Positions 24,935 to 53,095 of a stretch of DNA of 64,000 nucleotides are shown here, one piece after another (positions within the stretch are counted from its first letter, which is position 1; each line of letters starts with the position of its first letter). This stretch comes from Sphaeramia orbicularis. Its lineage: Eukaryota; Chordata; Actinopteri; Kurtiformes; Apogonidae. Location: NCBI RefSeq assembly GCF_902148855.1, contig NC_043971.1:3240449-3304448 (forward strand). Direction: 5' to 3'. Made by a program: the position numbers and the translations under genes. A model generated the notes under the pieces. That model saw only the letters and a program-made list of their open reading frames with translations, ran no database searches and was not told where the DNA came from.

Positions 24935-24940
24935 TTTATT
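24935..24940 (-). terminator. Candidate PYGB poly(A) signal
   Basis: AATAAA on the minus strand about 320 bases beyond the PYGB stop codon. Confidence 0.35.
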
Positions 24941-25257
24941 TATTCACTCACATCAACTTTTAGCCAGACTTGAAAAATCTGAATAGAAAGAAAATGAGTT
25001 TTATGTCAATTTCGGAGTTAAAACTATCATCGACCTCATCTGTTCTACTTCTGTCAAAAGCAGTCAAAGGATTGGACGCAGATGAACTGAGGTTTTACAG
25101 TAAATATCTGGTTAATGTGTCCAGTGTCGACCTGATTCAGACATTCAAGGTCAACGGAGCTGCCTGGGTCCAGACCCCTAACCCTAACCCTGGATTCTTA
25201 AACTGTGTCCGACCTGGATGTGGACGGTCTCCTCAGCCCCAGGCCAACCTGGTCTCC

Positions 25258-41415
<16,158 letters not shown>

Positions 41416-43109
41416 GTTCCCACAGCCGGCGGAGGAGGCTCAGAGGCGGACTGAGGCCGGACGAGCCGCCGCGGACGCACCTGGAGCTCAGGTGGAGCCG
41501 GAAAAACAAGTACAAGTCCCACCCACTCCTACACCCAAACAAACTAACAAACAGCTGCCAGCTGTGGAGTGGGCGGGGCCTGAGGGCACTGGGTGGGTCA
41601 CCTGTGGAATGTAAACAAAGATCATGAAGCACAAGCAGAGGTGTCACTCTGAGGGAAAGTTGTAAAATGTGATGAAACATTGAAACCACATTAGATTAGA
41701 TATTAGATTAGATTAGATTAGATTAGATTAGATTAGATTAGATTAGATTAGATTAGATTTTAGATTAGATTAGATTAGATTGAGGCAAGGCAGGTTTAAT
41801 TCTACAGCACATTTCATGTACAAGACAGTTCAAAGTGCTTTACATAAAACATTAAAAGCTTTGCAGCAGAAGCAATAACAAGTATAGACATGAGAAAAAC
41901 AAACAAAACAAAACAAAATCAGATAAACAGATGAAACAGACAAACAGATAAAAACTTTAAGGTTAAAAGAACAAAAACTCTATTCAAATGCAGCTGAGAA
42001 CAGGTGGGTGTTTAATAACCTAGATTTAAATAAACTGAGTGTTTCAGCTGATCTGAGGTTTTCTGGAAGTTTGTTCCAGACATGTGGAGCATAGAAGCTG
42101 AACGCAGCTTCTCCATATCTGGTTCTGACTCTGGGATCTGACAACAGACCGGATCCAGATGACCTGAGGGGTCTGATTAGATTAATTTAGATTAGTGTTG
42201 CGGCTATTTGTCATCAAATTTAAACAACTTAAAAGTGACTGAACTTAAGACTTTAACATAACTCAAACAACTACTAGATGAACCATGGGTTTGTGGTTTA
42301 CAGTCAAAAACACAATGTTCATACCATAGATGTATTCCAAGTGGTTTATTTTCAGGATTTTTGCAGGCAAACAATCAAGGCCTTTTTACTGTCTCTCTTG
42401 CTCATCCTGGATAACTGGACAACTGTGACTGACTGACTGGTTAAAAAAAACCATAGGCCCACCCAGGTCCATGATGATCTAACTTGGTGCTGCCTATTTA
42501 TACCCAGGTGCCCACAGTCTAAACCAATGAGAAAACAAACAAAACAAAAGGTGCTAAATACTAAATAATGAAAGTAATAAATTAAAAATTGAAAAATATT
42601 CTAAATATTAAATAAACAAAATAAACAAACAAAAAATAAACAATTAGCAAAAAATACTAAATTACTAACAAAAAAGTAAATTAACTTTGAACAAAAAAAT
42701 AAATAGACAAATAGCTCCTACCATTAGATTAGATTAGATTAGATTAGATTAGATTAGATTAGATTGAGTTTAAATGACCTCTTGGGCAGAGTCTCTGGGA
42801 AATTAAGGTTCCAGCAGCAGCTCAACATCGTAGTGGGTCCTGAAGTCCTCCTGATCCGTCACATGGACGCTGTGGGTCAGTGAGCTCATCCATCGGTTCA
42901 GAGAGACCAGACAAAAACCCCCAAAGACTCTGAAAAACAACTAACAAACACAGAGCACACTCCAACGTCATGTAAAAACTAAACATGTTAAGTTAAAAAA
43001 AAAAAAAAGCCTGCTATTACATGGAATAACATGGGTTTGATACAATTCCCATGTAAACCAAAAGATTACATTTGGAATTTTTATTTCATATCTTATACAT
43101 TTTAAATAG

Positions 43110-43143
<34 letters not shown>

Positions 43144-45228
43144 GATTTTCATTTTAAAACATTTTCACCTATTTTAAGAGATTTAATATGGTGAGTTTAG
43201 TTCATATAAGTATATGATATTGATGTTAATGATGAATTGTTATTATTATTATTATTATTATTAGTAGTAGTAGTAGTAGTAGTATTGTCTATTCAAAGAT
43301 TAACCAGACCAAACAGAACCACTGATCATTTCCAAATCAATGAACCGATTCTTCATCTGAACTGCATTAAATCTTACAATTAGGCGACAAAAAAATTCAA
43401 CAAATAGAAAAGATGAAGGTGATTTAAATTTACGTGGAGTTACTCATCTTGACCCTAAATCATCTTTGACTCTGTGCGTCATGATGTCATGTCAGAACGT
43501 GAGTCGTCTTTTTTTCTGGTTTCACAAAACAACACAGTTTCACTCAACTTTCATTCGCTTCTTCGTTTCTGTTCAGGTGAGTTCAGACCTGACGTCCGCT
43601 ACGTCATTGACGTCATCACTCTTTAAACCCACGTTTTGAGGCTCGTTTTGAAGTTTACCCATTTGTTTGTTTGTTTGTTCAGCGCGTGAGGCGGGTCCGG
43701 GCTCAGCAGAACCTCCAGGTGAGTCCGTTTAATTAAGTCTGAAAGAAAAATAAAACTGAAGTAAAAGCGTGTAACCTGAAACAGAAGGAAACCCTGGACT
43801 TCAGTTTGAAGTTCTGAGTGAATGGATTTGGATGATTGACAGATTCAATCACATGTCAGGTGCTAAGGTCAAAGGTCAACAGGTCCAGGTCGAACCCAAA
43901 CTAAACCTGAATAAATGTAAAGATTTATTTAGATTTATTAAACTGCGCCTGTGGTGTTTTATTGTGGTCCTGGTTCTTCTTCTGGTCCTGGTTCTTCAGG
44001 TTCATCAAACCCATGTGATCACAGTCTGTCTTCTTACTTTAATGGTTCCAGGTTTAGTTTCAATCTTTTTTTCTTTTTTTTTTTTTTTTATTCCAGTGAT
44101 TTTTATTTTTTTTTTTTTAATTTTAATAATTTTTAAGGTAATGAATTTTGTGAACCTGTTCATGATCTAAATACCTTCATGTGTCTTTTATGGTTCTGCT
44201 TTAACCTGTTTTTCTTGACTGTGTTGAAGCTGTTGGTTTGTTTCCTGTGTTTGTTTCAGTGAGTTTGATTCATAAGTTTAATGTGAATTATTCACAGTAG
44301 GGTGAGACCAAGCAGTGACACATTTCCTGTTCAATAGTCTCTGTGTGTGTTCAACTAAATAACTGATCTAAATGTTTAATATGTGTATGAATAGGTCTCA
44401 GTACGTACTTTAACATGACACGTTACAATTTACAGAAATAAAATTTAGGGGTAAAAATACTCAAATTACTGCTGCGTGATACGGGGACTCAAAGTGAACT
44501 TTTTTTTTTTTTTTTTTTCACCTTATGCAAATGTATAAACATGCTGTTCTCATAAGAAATTGATCCTAAATGAAACATAGGGCTTTAGCTCTGGTGTTAA
44601 AATACAATTGTGATCAATATTGGATAAAAAATATTTAAATAAGTTTTTATGAACACAAATATGTTGGGACATGGAGACAGCAGTGTGGACCTTTGTTCAG
44701 TATCACAATAAAAGACTGACTGGAACTGAAACACTACAAATATGATCCTAAACTTTTATTGAACAGACATATTACAACTGAAGTGATGTATATAGATAAT
44801 AGCAGAGCATATTTGAATTATAATTAGACTGGACAGAACCTTTGAATATTCATGTACTGTTGAAGAATTAGTTCAACAGATTCACAGACTGAAAATATCA
44901 CTGATACAAGAACTAATATTATTAAAGTTAATAGTGCATTTACATATTTGAGTCCTTTTTAGGTTTAATATTATATAGTTATATCTTTCTTCTACAAGTG
45001 ACTGAAATTTTGTTAATAGTTCCTAAAATAGAGTTCTTAAGCTAAAAAATGAGCCTATTTGAGAAATGGTAGGTGAAACTTTAATTTATGACACTAATGT
45101 TGACTTTGGCCCAGTAACAAACACTAACATGTCTCTGATCAAAGTCACACATCACCTGAGGTTTAGGTTTCACTTCAGATGGACTTTTCATCTCAGATCA
45201 AATGTGTTTATTTTTATTTATTTTTCAG
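41416..45228. other. Region between PYGB and the BAF gene
   Basis: Both genes are transcribed outward from here. It holds (ATTAG)n arrays at 41697-41780 and 42724-42765, a dispersed fish repeat at about 41770-42175, a (TG)n run near 43111-43141 and ATT/AGT repeats at 43237-43285. A possible untranslated first exon of the BAF gene ends at 43718 with donor GTGAGT, just after CAGAACCTCCAG. No other gene was recognised. Sequence 42190-42720 and 44200-45050 is AT-rich and unremarkable. Confidence 0.5.
41770..42175 (-). mobile_element. Unclassified dispersed teleost repeat
   Basis: Block with CAAAGTGCTTTACATAAAAC, an A-rich middle and a conserved stretch GGAAGTTTGTTCCAGACATG ... CTGAACGCAGCTTCTCC. 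Similar in layout to 18377-18960. Flanked by ATTAG pentamer repeats. Confidence 0.5.
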
Positions 45229-45233
45229 TCACC

Positions 45234-46104
45234 ATGTCAACGACATCTCAGAAACATCGTGATTTTGTTGGTGAACCAATGGGAGACAAATCGGTGATGG
45301 CGCTGTCGGGGATTGGAGGAACTCTGGGAAAGAAACTGGACGAGCAGGGCTTCGACAAGGTACGCAAACACACTGGTTATTTACATTAGTTTGTTTGTTT
45401 ACTCCAGGTCTACATGGTCCTGGGTCAGTTCCTCCTGTTTATTTATTTTTGTTTGTTTGTTTGTTCATTTACTCCAGGCCTACGTGGTCCTGGGTCAGTT
45501 CCTCCTGTTTATTTTTGTTTGTTTGTTTGTTTACTCCAGGCCTACGTGGTCCTGGGTCAGTTCCTCCTGTTTATTTTTGTTTGTTTGTTTACTCCAGGCC
45601 TACGTGGTCCTGGGTCAGTTCCTCCTGTTTATTTTTGTTTGTTTGTTTGTTTACTCCAGGCCTACGTGGTCCTGGGTCAGTTCCTCCTGTTTATTTTTGT
45701 TTGTTTGTTTGTTTACTCCAGGCCTACGTGGTCCTGGGTCAGTTCCTCTTGTTTATTTTTGTTTGTTTGTTTGTTTACTCCAGGCCTACATGGTCCTGGG
45801 TCAGTTCCTCCTGTTTATTTTTGTTTGTTTGTTTACTCCAGGCCTACGTGGTCCTGGGTCAGTTCCTCCTGTTTATTTTTGTTTGTTTGTTTACTCCAGG
45901 CCTACGTGGTCCTGGGTCAGTTCCTCCTGTTTATTTTTGTTTGTTTGTTTACTCCAGGCCTACGTGGTCCTGGGTCAGTTCCTCCTGTTGAAGAAGGATC
46001 CTGAAATGTTCACCGAGTGGTTGAAGGATGTCACCGGAGCCAACTCTCGTCAGGCCGGATCCTGCGCCCAGTGTCTGAAGGAGTGGTGCGACGCCTTCCT
46101 CTGA
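45234..46104 (+). CDS. BANF1: Barrier-to-autointegration factor
   Basis: Two coding exons, 45234-45359 and 45958-46104 (TGA 46102-46104), encode 90 residues (human BANF1 has 89). BAF is a small dimeric DNA-bridging protein of chromatin and the nuclear envelope that binds LEM proteins and lamin. Seen here: N-terminal [10 protein letters not shown] (VRK-type phosphorylation region), helix-hairpin-helix core [16 protein letters not shown] (25-40), [14 protein letters not shown] (43-56) and C-terminal [10 protein letters not shown]. The residue matching human Ala12 is Gly13. It is far closer to BANF1 than to BANF2. The ATG is preceded by ACC, and its exon starts at an acceptor (45228), so the 5' UTR is spliced. 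The intron is 598 bases and nearly all tandem decoy acceptors. Confidence 0.94.
45401..45957 (+). repeat. Nine tandem decoy copies of the BAF exon 2 acceptor and exon head
   Basis: Units of 58-70 bases each hold a T/G-rich tract, TTTACTCCAG and the first 32 coding bases of exon 2 (encoding [10 protein letters not shown]). Decoy exon starts are 45408, 45478, 45540, 45598, 45660, 45722, 45784, 45842 and 45900; the real one is 45958. Decoys at 45478, 45598 and 45784 lie a multiple of three from the real exon, and the true reading frame is open throughout. Copies are almost identical (one or two changes each), which indicates recent expansion or homogenisation. Confidence 0.97.
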
Positions 46105-46226
46105 GGCCACGCCCTTTTATGCCTCAGCCTATGCCTCTTTGTGCCTTAGGCCCCGCCTCTTTGTGCCTCAGGCCCTGCCCTGGTTGTGTCTTTAAGTATC
46201 TGTTCGACTGGTGTAATGTTTACATG

Positions 46227-46232
46227 AATAAA
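46227..46232 (+). terminator. BAF gene poly(A) signal
   Basis: AATAAA 122 bases after the BAF stop codon, followed by a T-rich stretch. Confidence 0.6.
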
Positions 46233-46961
46233 AGCTTTGGATTTTCAACACTTAATCTTTTTGTTTCTTTTCTAAGAAACGGTTTCTTCTGAGTGTGGGC
46301 GGGGGTCCAGGGTCCGTTGTACGTCTTCCACAGATCTCACTCCTTAAACCTTTGTCCATCTGAACACGGTGTCTCTGCTGGAGGACGTCCCTGGTGTCTC
46401 AAACACCAGGATGTGAAGGAGGTCCAGGACTAATGCAGGGGGCGTGTCCAGGGTTTTAAAGTGTTTTTACTGTATTTAACATCGTCTCATGACCTGAAAA
46501 TACCACAAATCAAAGCTGTGTTAGAGGTGAAATGACTCGCGCTGATGTTTTATGGAGTCACTGAATCAGATTTAATCCAACAGATTTTATTTGACTTTAC
46601 AGACATTAAATTTTGTACAAATGGTACAAAACAATCAGACTTGCTGTCCGTTACAAACTGTTTTAAAGGGTCAGAGGTCAGAGACAGAAACAAACGACCT
46701 AAGACCTTTGAAAAAAACCAAGAACAAAAGATATGGAGTGAAGTTACCTGAGAAATGTCAACACCTGTTTCGAAATTACATTCACATGGAACTAAATGAC
46801 CAATCTGTTATTGTAAAGGTACCGTTGATGTTCATTAAATCCCTTCAGTTCATCAGGAAACACTGATCTGATGTGGACGTAACTGCACATTTTACTAAAA
46901 ACATCTTTAAAACTTTGGCTTTTAAAAACAAAAGAAAACGAGACCAAGTTCACGTGAATTA

Positions 46962-47056
46962 CAGTTTTTCTCCATTGGTTTGGCTCATTTCTTGAAACGG
47001 AAATTACATTTTCAAATTGACAAGTACAATCGAGCCAAACCAATGGAGAAAACCTG
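46962..47056. mobile_element. Small palindromic TA-flanked MITE
   Basis: 95 bp with inverted ends CAGTTTTTCTCCATTGG / CCAATGGAGAAAACCTG extended by TTTGGCTC / GAGCCAAA, flanked by TA on each side (46960-46961 and 47057-47058). This is Tc1/mariner-type target use, inferred from TA only. Confidence 0.75.
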
Positions 47057-48689
47057 TAATATGAAATGGGAGTTTTAACAGTACATAAACTGGTCTGATC
47101 ACAGACCAACGCTTCAGCGACTCTTCAGAAATCACTCCTTTACTGTAATGTCATGATCTGAACATCTGAACATTCAGTGTTTCAGGAAAAACTGAAGCGG
47201 TCGTCACATTATCGTCATGTGGAGCTCATTTACCATCCAAAACAAAACTACGACTAATACCAAGTCTGTCGGATGATTCAGCAACACACAAAAGAGTCTA
47301 AATATTACATTTCACAAACAAAGGTTTAAAAAAAAAAAAAAAATACAAACTATAGAGAAAAAAAAAGAAATGATTCGTCACAATCCTTCAATGTGTTTCT
47401 GTTGATATTCTGGCAATTATTTCACCTTCACAGCAGCAGGTGGCGCTGTGAGTCTGTTAAACAGAACACTGCACCAACTCTGAACCTTCACTCAGATGTT
47501 GAATTTTCCCGTCATTAAAAGACAGTAAAAGTCAATGTGACGTAGGATTTGTTCTTCATATTTGTTTGTCGGTGAATTGTGCTGAGTTTCTACGACAGGT
47601 TTTTTTTTTGTTTGTTTCAACAGGAAATGAGCTCCATGCTTTTGGCACCGGCAGATTCCAGTTTAATCAGATGTGAATCATACTGAGGTTATTACATAAA
47701 CCAGTCTCAATACGATGATAAATACAGTAAAACCTGCTTCTATGAGGTCAGTCTGTTAAACATGTGATGACCTGTTATGGCTGACGTTTAATTCACCTGT
47801 CCCATCCTCACCTGAGAGGCGGAGTCACTTAGAACTGCGTTCAAAGATGATGGATGCGTTTGAATCACCAATAAAATGGCAGAACCTTCATAACAGTTTT
47901 TACTAAAGATTATAAACAGGTTGTAAATTATACTCAGGTGGTAACAATCTAAAAAAGATTTAATATCCAGAAATCCCGAGATCCTTTATTCGACACATCA
48001 GGCCAGAGAAACTGACTCTGACATCAGATACCCATCAAACACCGAGGCCTGTTTTGACCTTTAACACTAAAAACTAACACGTACATGTTTACATACTGTA
48101 CATGTACATATACTTATGCATACATGTACAACTACATACGTGTACGTGTGATTGTTATTTGGTCGAGCCCTTGGAGTGAACCTAGAAGTCAAAAATATAA
48201 ACTGATCTGTGGATCAGTTATGGATCCCAGTTCTGGATCTGGTCTGAGGTCCAGGTCTAAGGTGACTAGACTCCACATTCCCACCTGTACGGAAGGTCAC
48301 ATGGTACCATGAAGCAGCCAACGGGAGTGAGCCAGTGTCCAGGAGGAGGAGGTGGTTGGTTTGACTCAGTGTCTCTTCAGGGACTCGATGTAATGAAACG
48401 TGGCTCCCAGAGCCCAACTGGTCTCCGCCTGGTTAATGGTTCTGGCCAACTGCAACACAACACACACAAGTCAGAGGTCACAGCCTGTGTGATAACTGTG
48501 ACATACACTCAACATCTCCAACGCCGCAGCCTGTTCGTTTGTTTTTCCAAGTCCCTTAAGTCTATTAATTACTCTCATTAATAAAATACCATTTAGACTC
48601 ATCATTTCAGAGCGTCCTCAGATCTTTGTCTCCAGTTCAGGTTCACCTTTACGTCAGCCCTAAACTAGCTTCAGGAAGAGGGTCTAGTT

Positions 48690-49048
48690 TAGGGATGTAA
48701 CGATATGAAAATTGCATATCACAGTTATTGTGACCAAATTATCACGGTTATCATTATTATCGCGGTGTTATTCAAATTGTGCTCAAAATGTTCAAAAAGT
48801 ACTAATACACACACTGAAATAATTCAAAAAGTTGTATTTAAAAAAAAAAACAACAAAGTAAAATAATTGGCACAATGTACTTTCTCTTGGCAGAAACATT
48901 CAAATATTAACCCTTAGTGGTCTGAGCCTATCTGGTCCGTTTTTCAGTCCTTTTGATTTTGCCTTTATATACTATATAATGGTCACTTTAAAGTTTGATG
49001 TTTGCACTATGGATACTTGTCACTTTATTTTATTCTATTTTTCTATTT

Positions 49049-49081
<33 letters not shown>

Positions 49082-49584
49082 CTTAGATGTGCCTTTTATA
49101 TTATATGTGTGTAAATATGTATGCCTAATGCCAAGAGCTGCTGGATGAAATTTCGTTGTGCCTCGCATAATGACAATAAAGATTCTATTTTATTCTATAA
49201 ACAAATGCTTACTATACCCATGTTTGGGATCTGTTTTTTCAGCACAACTTCATCTATCTCATCTATTATTTTGCACTTTAACCTACTATATCAACACAAA
49301 AAGGATAAAAAACACACAAAAAATATATAAAATCTGATTTGAACCTTTTCAAAGACTTGAAAGTGAATATCGGTTCCAAATATTTGGTATAGAAAATCAA
49401 AATTGAAATAAATTATAAATATACTCAATATTTGACATGAAAGCAGATCTTTACATAGGGTTTTTTCCCCTAAAAGTGCAGTAATCAAACACAGTTATCA
49501 TAATAATTAGAATTTAAAACGGTAGTACTACTGTCGGGAATTTTACTGCGGTTTATCATTACACTGGTAATCGTTACATCCCTA
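48690..49584 (+). mobile_element. hAT-type element (family TAGGGATGTAACGAT), copy 3
   Basis: Starts TAGGGATGTAACGATATG and ends GTAATCGTTACATCCCTA in an ENTPD6 intron. Flanks GTCTAGTT and GTCCTAGT are similar but not identical octamers. A run of TATATA lies inside near 49050-49080. It is longer than copies 1 and 2 because of extra internal sequence. Confidence 0.78.
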
Positions 49585-50474
49585 GTCCTAGTTTATTGTT
49601 GTTTTTAAACCCTTCATGCCACAGTGTCATCCCACTGGGTTCTAGTTCCACACAGGAACCCAGAGGGGTTAAAGGTCATGGTCAGACCCTGGGACTCCAC
49701 AGGGTCCTCTGATTGGCCCATCAAGTTCTGTAGGCAGAGCTGAACCTGCCTGAGGGAACCGGACCCGGTCTGGATTAGATGGGATGAAGTGCTCACCTTG
49801 AACTGTTTGTGTGGAGGGAAACCGAGCTCCCTGCAACAGAACCGAGATGTAGACCAGGTCCAGACAGAGGAACGGACTCTGCACAGGACTGACGGACAGT
49901 CCACTGCACACTGAACAACACAACAACACCACACATTCAGAACCAGGATGTGGTCAGATACGAGGAGTTGGACAGAACCCAAGACGTTCTTTAAGGAATA
50001 AATACAAACTCTAGATAAAGAAATTGACGTTACAACCAGGGCATTAAATGAATGAGATGCAGTTCCATATACACCACCAGGTGGCACTGTCTCACCTCTT
50101 TTAGCAGCGTTGATGTACTCAGACACGGTGATGGTTCCTCCTGTCATCTCCTCTGGACATAAAACAGAAAACAATTTTTTTATCTATGTACAAATGTATA
50201 CATTATCTTCAACATTTAATGGACACTTAAATAACTTAAATCTTAAAAATCAAATTACACAAATAATTAATCCAACTTTGTAAGATTGAATTCTAAAAAA
50301 AAAAAAATGGATGATCAGTCTTCTCGTTCATGTGCAAAATATCAGATCTTCTGTAAATGTGTTCGTTGATCTGAAAAAAGTGAATGAATGAATTAATGGA
50401 TGAATTATTTACGGACAGAGACATGTATGAATATGAATGTGTATGTGTATGTGTGTGTGTGTGTGTATGTATGT

Positions 50475-51051
50475 CAAGGTTATTATCGTTAACGAAAACT
50501 AACGAATGACGAAAACTAGAATTGAAAAACTTTTTCGTTCAACTAAAATAAATACTAACTATAATTACAAGAAAAAATGATAACTAACTGAAACTGTATT
50601 GTGGTGTTTACCAAACTAACTAAAACAGATAAAAATATGGATAAAAGTCCCTTCGTGTTCCGTCTTTTCAATGTTGGATTGATACAAAATCGATTTATTT
50701 TGCTCTAGCAATTTTAGCAAGCGGCACCATACAACACTTCACGGTCTGTCACTTCTCGTCACTTGTCATTTAGAGTCGTCTTCTGGTCCCACTCTACCTG
50801 GAAACATGGAGACTAACGTTGGGAGAAAGCAGCAGAGTCCTGTCTGGATTTATTTGAATACGACGACAGAGAAGAAGAGAAAAGATATGCAAAAACTAAA
50901 AGTAAAACTAAACTAAGCATTTAGAAAAAAATGAAAATAAAAACTAGCAAACCTGCTGTAAAAACTAATTAAACTAACAGAATTACAGAAAAAAAAGTCA
51001 AAACTAAATAAAAACTAACTTTAATGAAAATCCAAAACTATCATAACCTTG
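50475..51051 (+). mobile_element. hAT-type element (family CAAGGTTATTATCG), copy 2
   Basis: Starts CAAGGTTATTATCGTTAACG and ends CATAACCTTG in an ENTPD6 intron, flanked by ATGTATGT on both sides (50467-50474 and 51052-51059). The flank is also part of a TATG microsatellite, so the duplication is weaker evidence here. Confidence 0.75.
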
Positions 51052-52261
51052 ATGTATGTATGGATATATTGTGTAGTGTTTATATGTATGTATGTATATG
51101 GTGTGTGTGTGTACGTATATATGTGTAAGTATTTATGTATAAGTGTGTGCATGTATGTATATACTGTATATTGTATGTATGGATGGAGAGGCAGACAGAC
51201 AGACGTCAGCTGACCCAGTTACCATGGTTTCTCACCGATGGCGCCGAGGTCAGCTGCTCGGTCGTAGTAGTAGGAGAAGGCGTAGTAAGTCTGCCTCCGC
51301 CGCCTCCGCCGCCTTCATCACTTTCCTGTACAGAACCTTCTCCACTTTGGTCAGACAGCCCTCGTACCCGCTCCCTGAAACACACAGCACACACAGGTTC
51401 TACCCCGCAGTTGCATGATGGGAAAGCAGACAGACTGTGGTGAGAATCAGCTCACCTGCTTTCTGTCCTCTGACCGGTGTACACGACGTCACTGTGTTCC
51501 CACCTGCCCGAGTACTCTGGAGCCAGGCATGGACTGACCAGCTCAGTGCTGACCCCTACTGCTCACAGAAACACAGAGCAGATTTAACCCTTGAACACTC
51601 AGACCGTCTAAAAACATCTGAGGACCACCTAGCACAGTCTGATCAAACACATGTACCGTAGAATTTACCTATAGTTTAATTTACAACAACACCAGAGCTC
51701 ATCATAACCAGTAACTCATTAATGAACATCCTCTGGCATCGAAAAAACTGAACTGATTAGGGACGTTTTTTACACTAAAACAGCTGGAATCAAACTTATT
51801 ATTAAAACTGTGTTCCTTTATTCAGTGAAATGTATGATTCATTCTGATGTAAAATAACAAACTGTGTCATTTTAAATAGAACCACTAGATGTCATTGTGG
51901 CATCCACCACTGGTTTTACCAAACAGGAAGAAACATGTGAAGGAACAGTATGGATCTGTCCATGTTCATCTGTTAGTCAATGACATGTAACTCTGACATT
52001 CACTCTAGAGTTATTATTTCTGATGTGCATGTTACTGCTGACAACATGTTCATATTTCAGTCTACTATGTCTGTCAAATCTAATGTGTGTTGGTTTTTAT
52101 ACTGCTGTGGGTCCTTTAACACAACTCTATTTAGAATAGAATGCCTTTGTCATATTACACATACACAGCAAATTAAAATGTAACTCTTCATACGCTGTGA
52201 TTTAACACGGTTTATTTTGGTGTCGACAGTTTTAGTCCAGGTTGGAACAGATGCAGAGATG

Positions 52262-52500
52262 GAGGTGTTGGTCTGTTGGTGGTTGTGTTATTGGTCTGTT
52301 GTGGGTGTAGTGTTGGTCCGTTGTTGGTCCTGTGTTGTGTATTGTTGGTCTGTTGTTGGTGTATTGTTGGTGTACTGTTGGTCTGTTGTTGGTGTATTGT
52401 TGGTTTGTTGTTGGTGTATTGTTGGTCTGTTGTTGGTGTATGTTGGTCTGTTGTTGGTGTATTGTTGGTCTGTTGTTGGTGTATTGTTGGTCTGTTTTTC
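52262..52500 (+). repeat. TGTTGGTCTGTTGTTGGTGTAT minisatellite
   Basis: About ten copies of an 11/22-base unit in an ENTPD6 intron. It produces 60-100-codon open frames in several frames that have no gene character. Confidence 0.92.
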
Positions 52501-53017
52501 TGTCCACTTCTGTCCATGACTCTACAAACCCAGAGTGAATCTGTGCTGCGGCTTCTTACAGCAGCTAAAGCTCAGCAACAGCTGCAGGCAAGGAATTAAT
52601 CTTGGTGTGTGTTATTAAAAGATTAGATAATGGCTTATTTATCTCTGGTGGGTTGGGGGGGGGGGGGGTAAAAAGATGAAGATGATGATGAAAACTGGAA
52701 ACAACAAGAACATGCAGGCTGAAAATCTACCCACAGGGAGAAGAGTCAACGGCTCCCAAGACAGCGATACGAGCCGACATCAGGCCCAGACCCAGGTAAC
52801 GAAAAAGAACAGAACCAGAACCAGTTAGAGCCATACCAGGACAGAATCACAGTGACCCTGTTAACTGTGTCAGAACCACAACCACTCCAGTAACCATCCA
52901 TACACTGTAAGGCTCATGTTTATCTATTTTAGACTTCACAGCCCTCCGTAGTGAACATATACTTTACAGATCTTTCACCATTTAACATTTCACTATTTGC
53001 ATTATAGTGATCATATA

Positions 53018-53095
53018 CAGGGGTTGGACACAATAATGGAACACCTAACATTGTGGCATCATAGAAGGTGTTTCCATTATTTTGTCCAACCCCTG
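53018..53095. mobile_element. Very small TA-flanked MITE
   Basis: 78 bp, ends CAGGGGTTGGACACAATAAT / ATTATTTTGTCCAACCCCTG as long inverted repeats around a 12-base centre, flanked by TA (53016-53017 and 53096-53097). Tc1/mariner-type target. ENTPD6 intron. Confidence 0.82.

Larger units (their letters stand above)
23243..25257. other. Intergenic region ABHD12-PYGB
   Basis: The two genes converge here. The region holds an ATTAAA candidate for ABHD12 (23557-23562), the palindromic foldback element (23680-24323) and an AATAAA for PYGB read on the minus strand (24940-24935). No further gene was seen. Confidence 0.6.
46105..48365. other. Intergenic region BAF gene-ENTPD6
   Basis: Convergent 3' ends. 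Contents: BAF poly(A) signal, a 95-bp palindromic MITE (46962-47056), and an AATAAA on the minus strand at 47990-47985 that could serve ENTPD6. No further gene was seen. Confidence 0.55.

Noticed and set aside
25180-25196. Telomere-like CCCTAACCCTAACCC
   Set aside because: Only about two and a half repeats, too short to mean an interstitial telomere.
45313-46104. 263-codon open frame covering the BAF intron array and exon 2
   Set aside because: It is the exon 2 frame running open through the decoy array. Its first part is not in frame with BAF exon 1, and it consists of repeat translations, so it is not a separate gene.
52212-52599. Open frames in several frames over a TGTTGG-type array
   Set aside because: Minisatellite translations with no homology.
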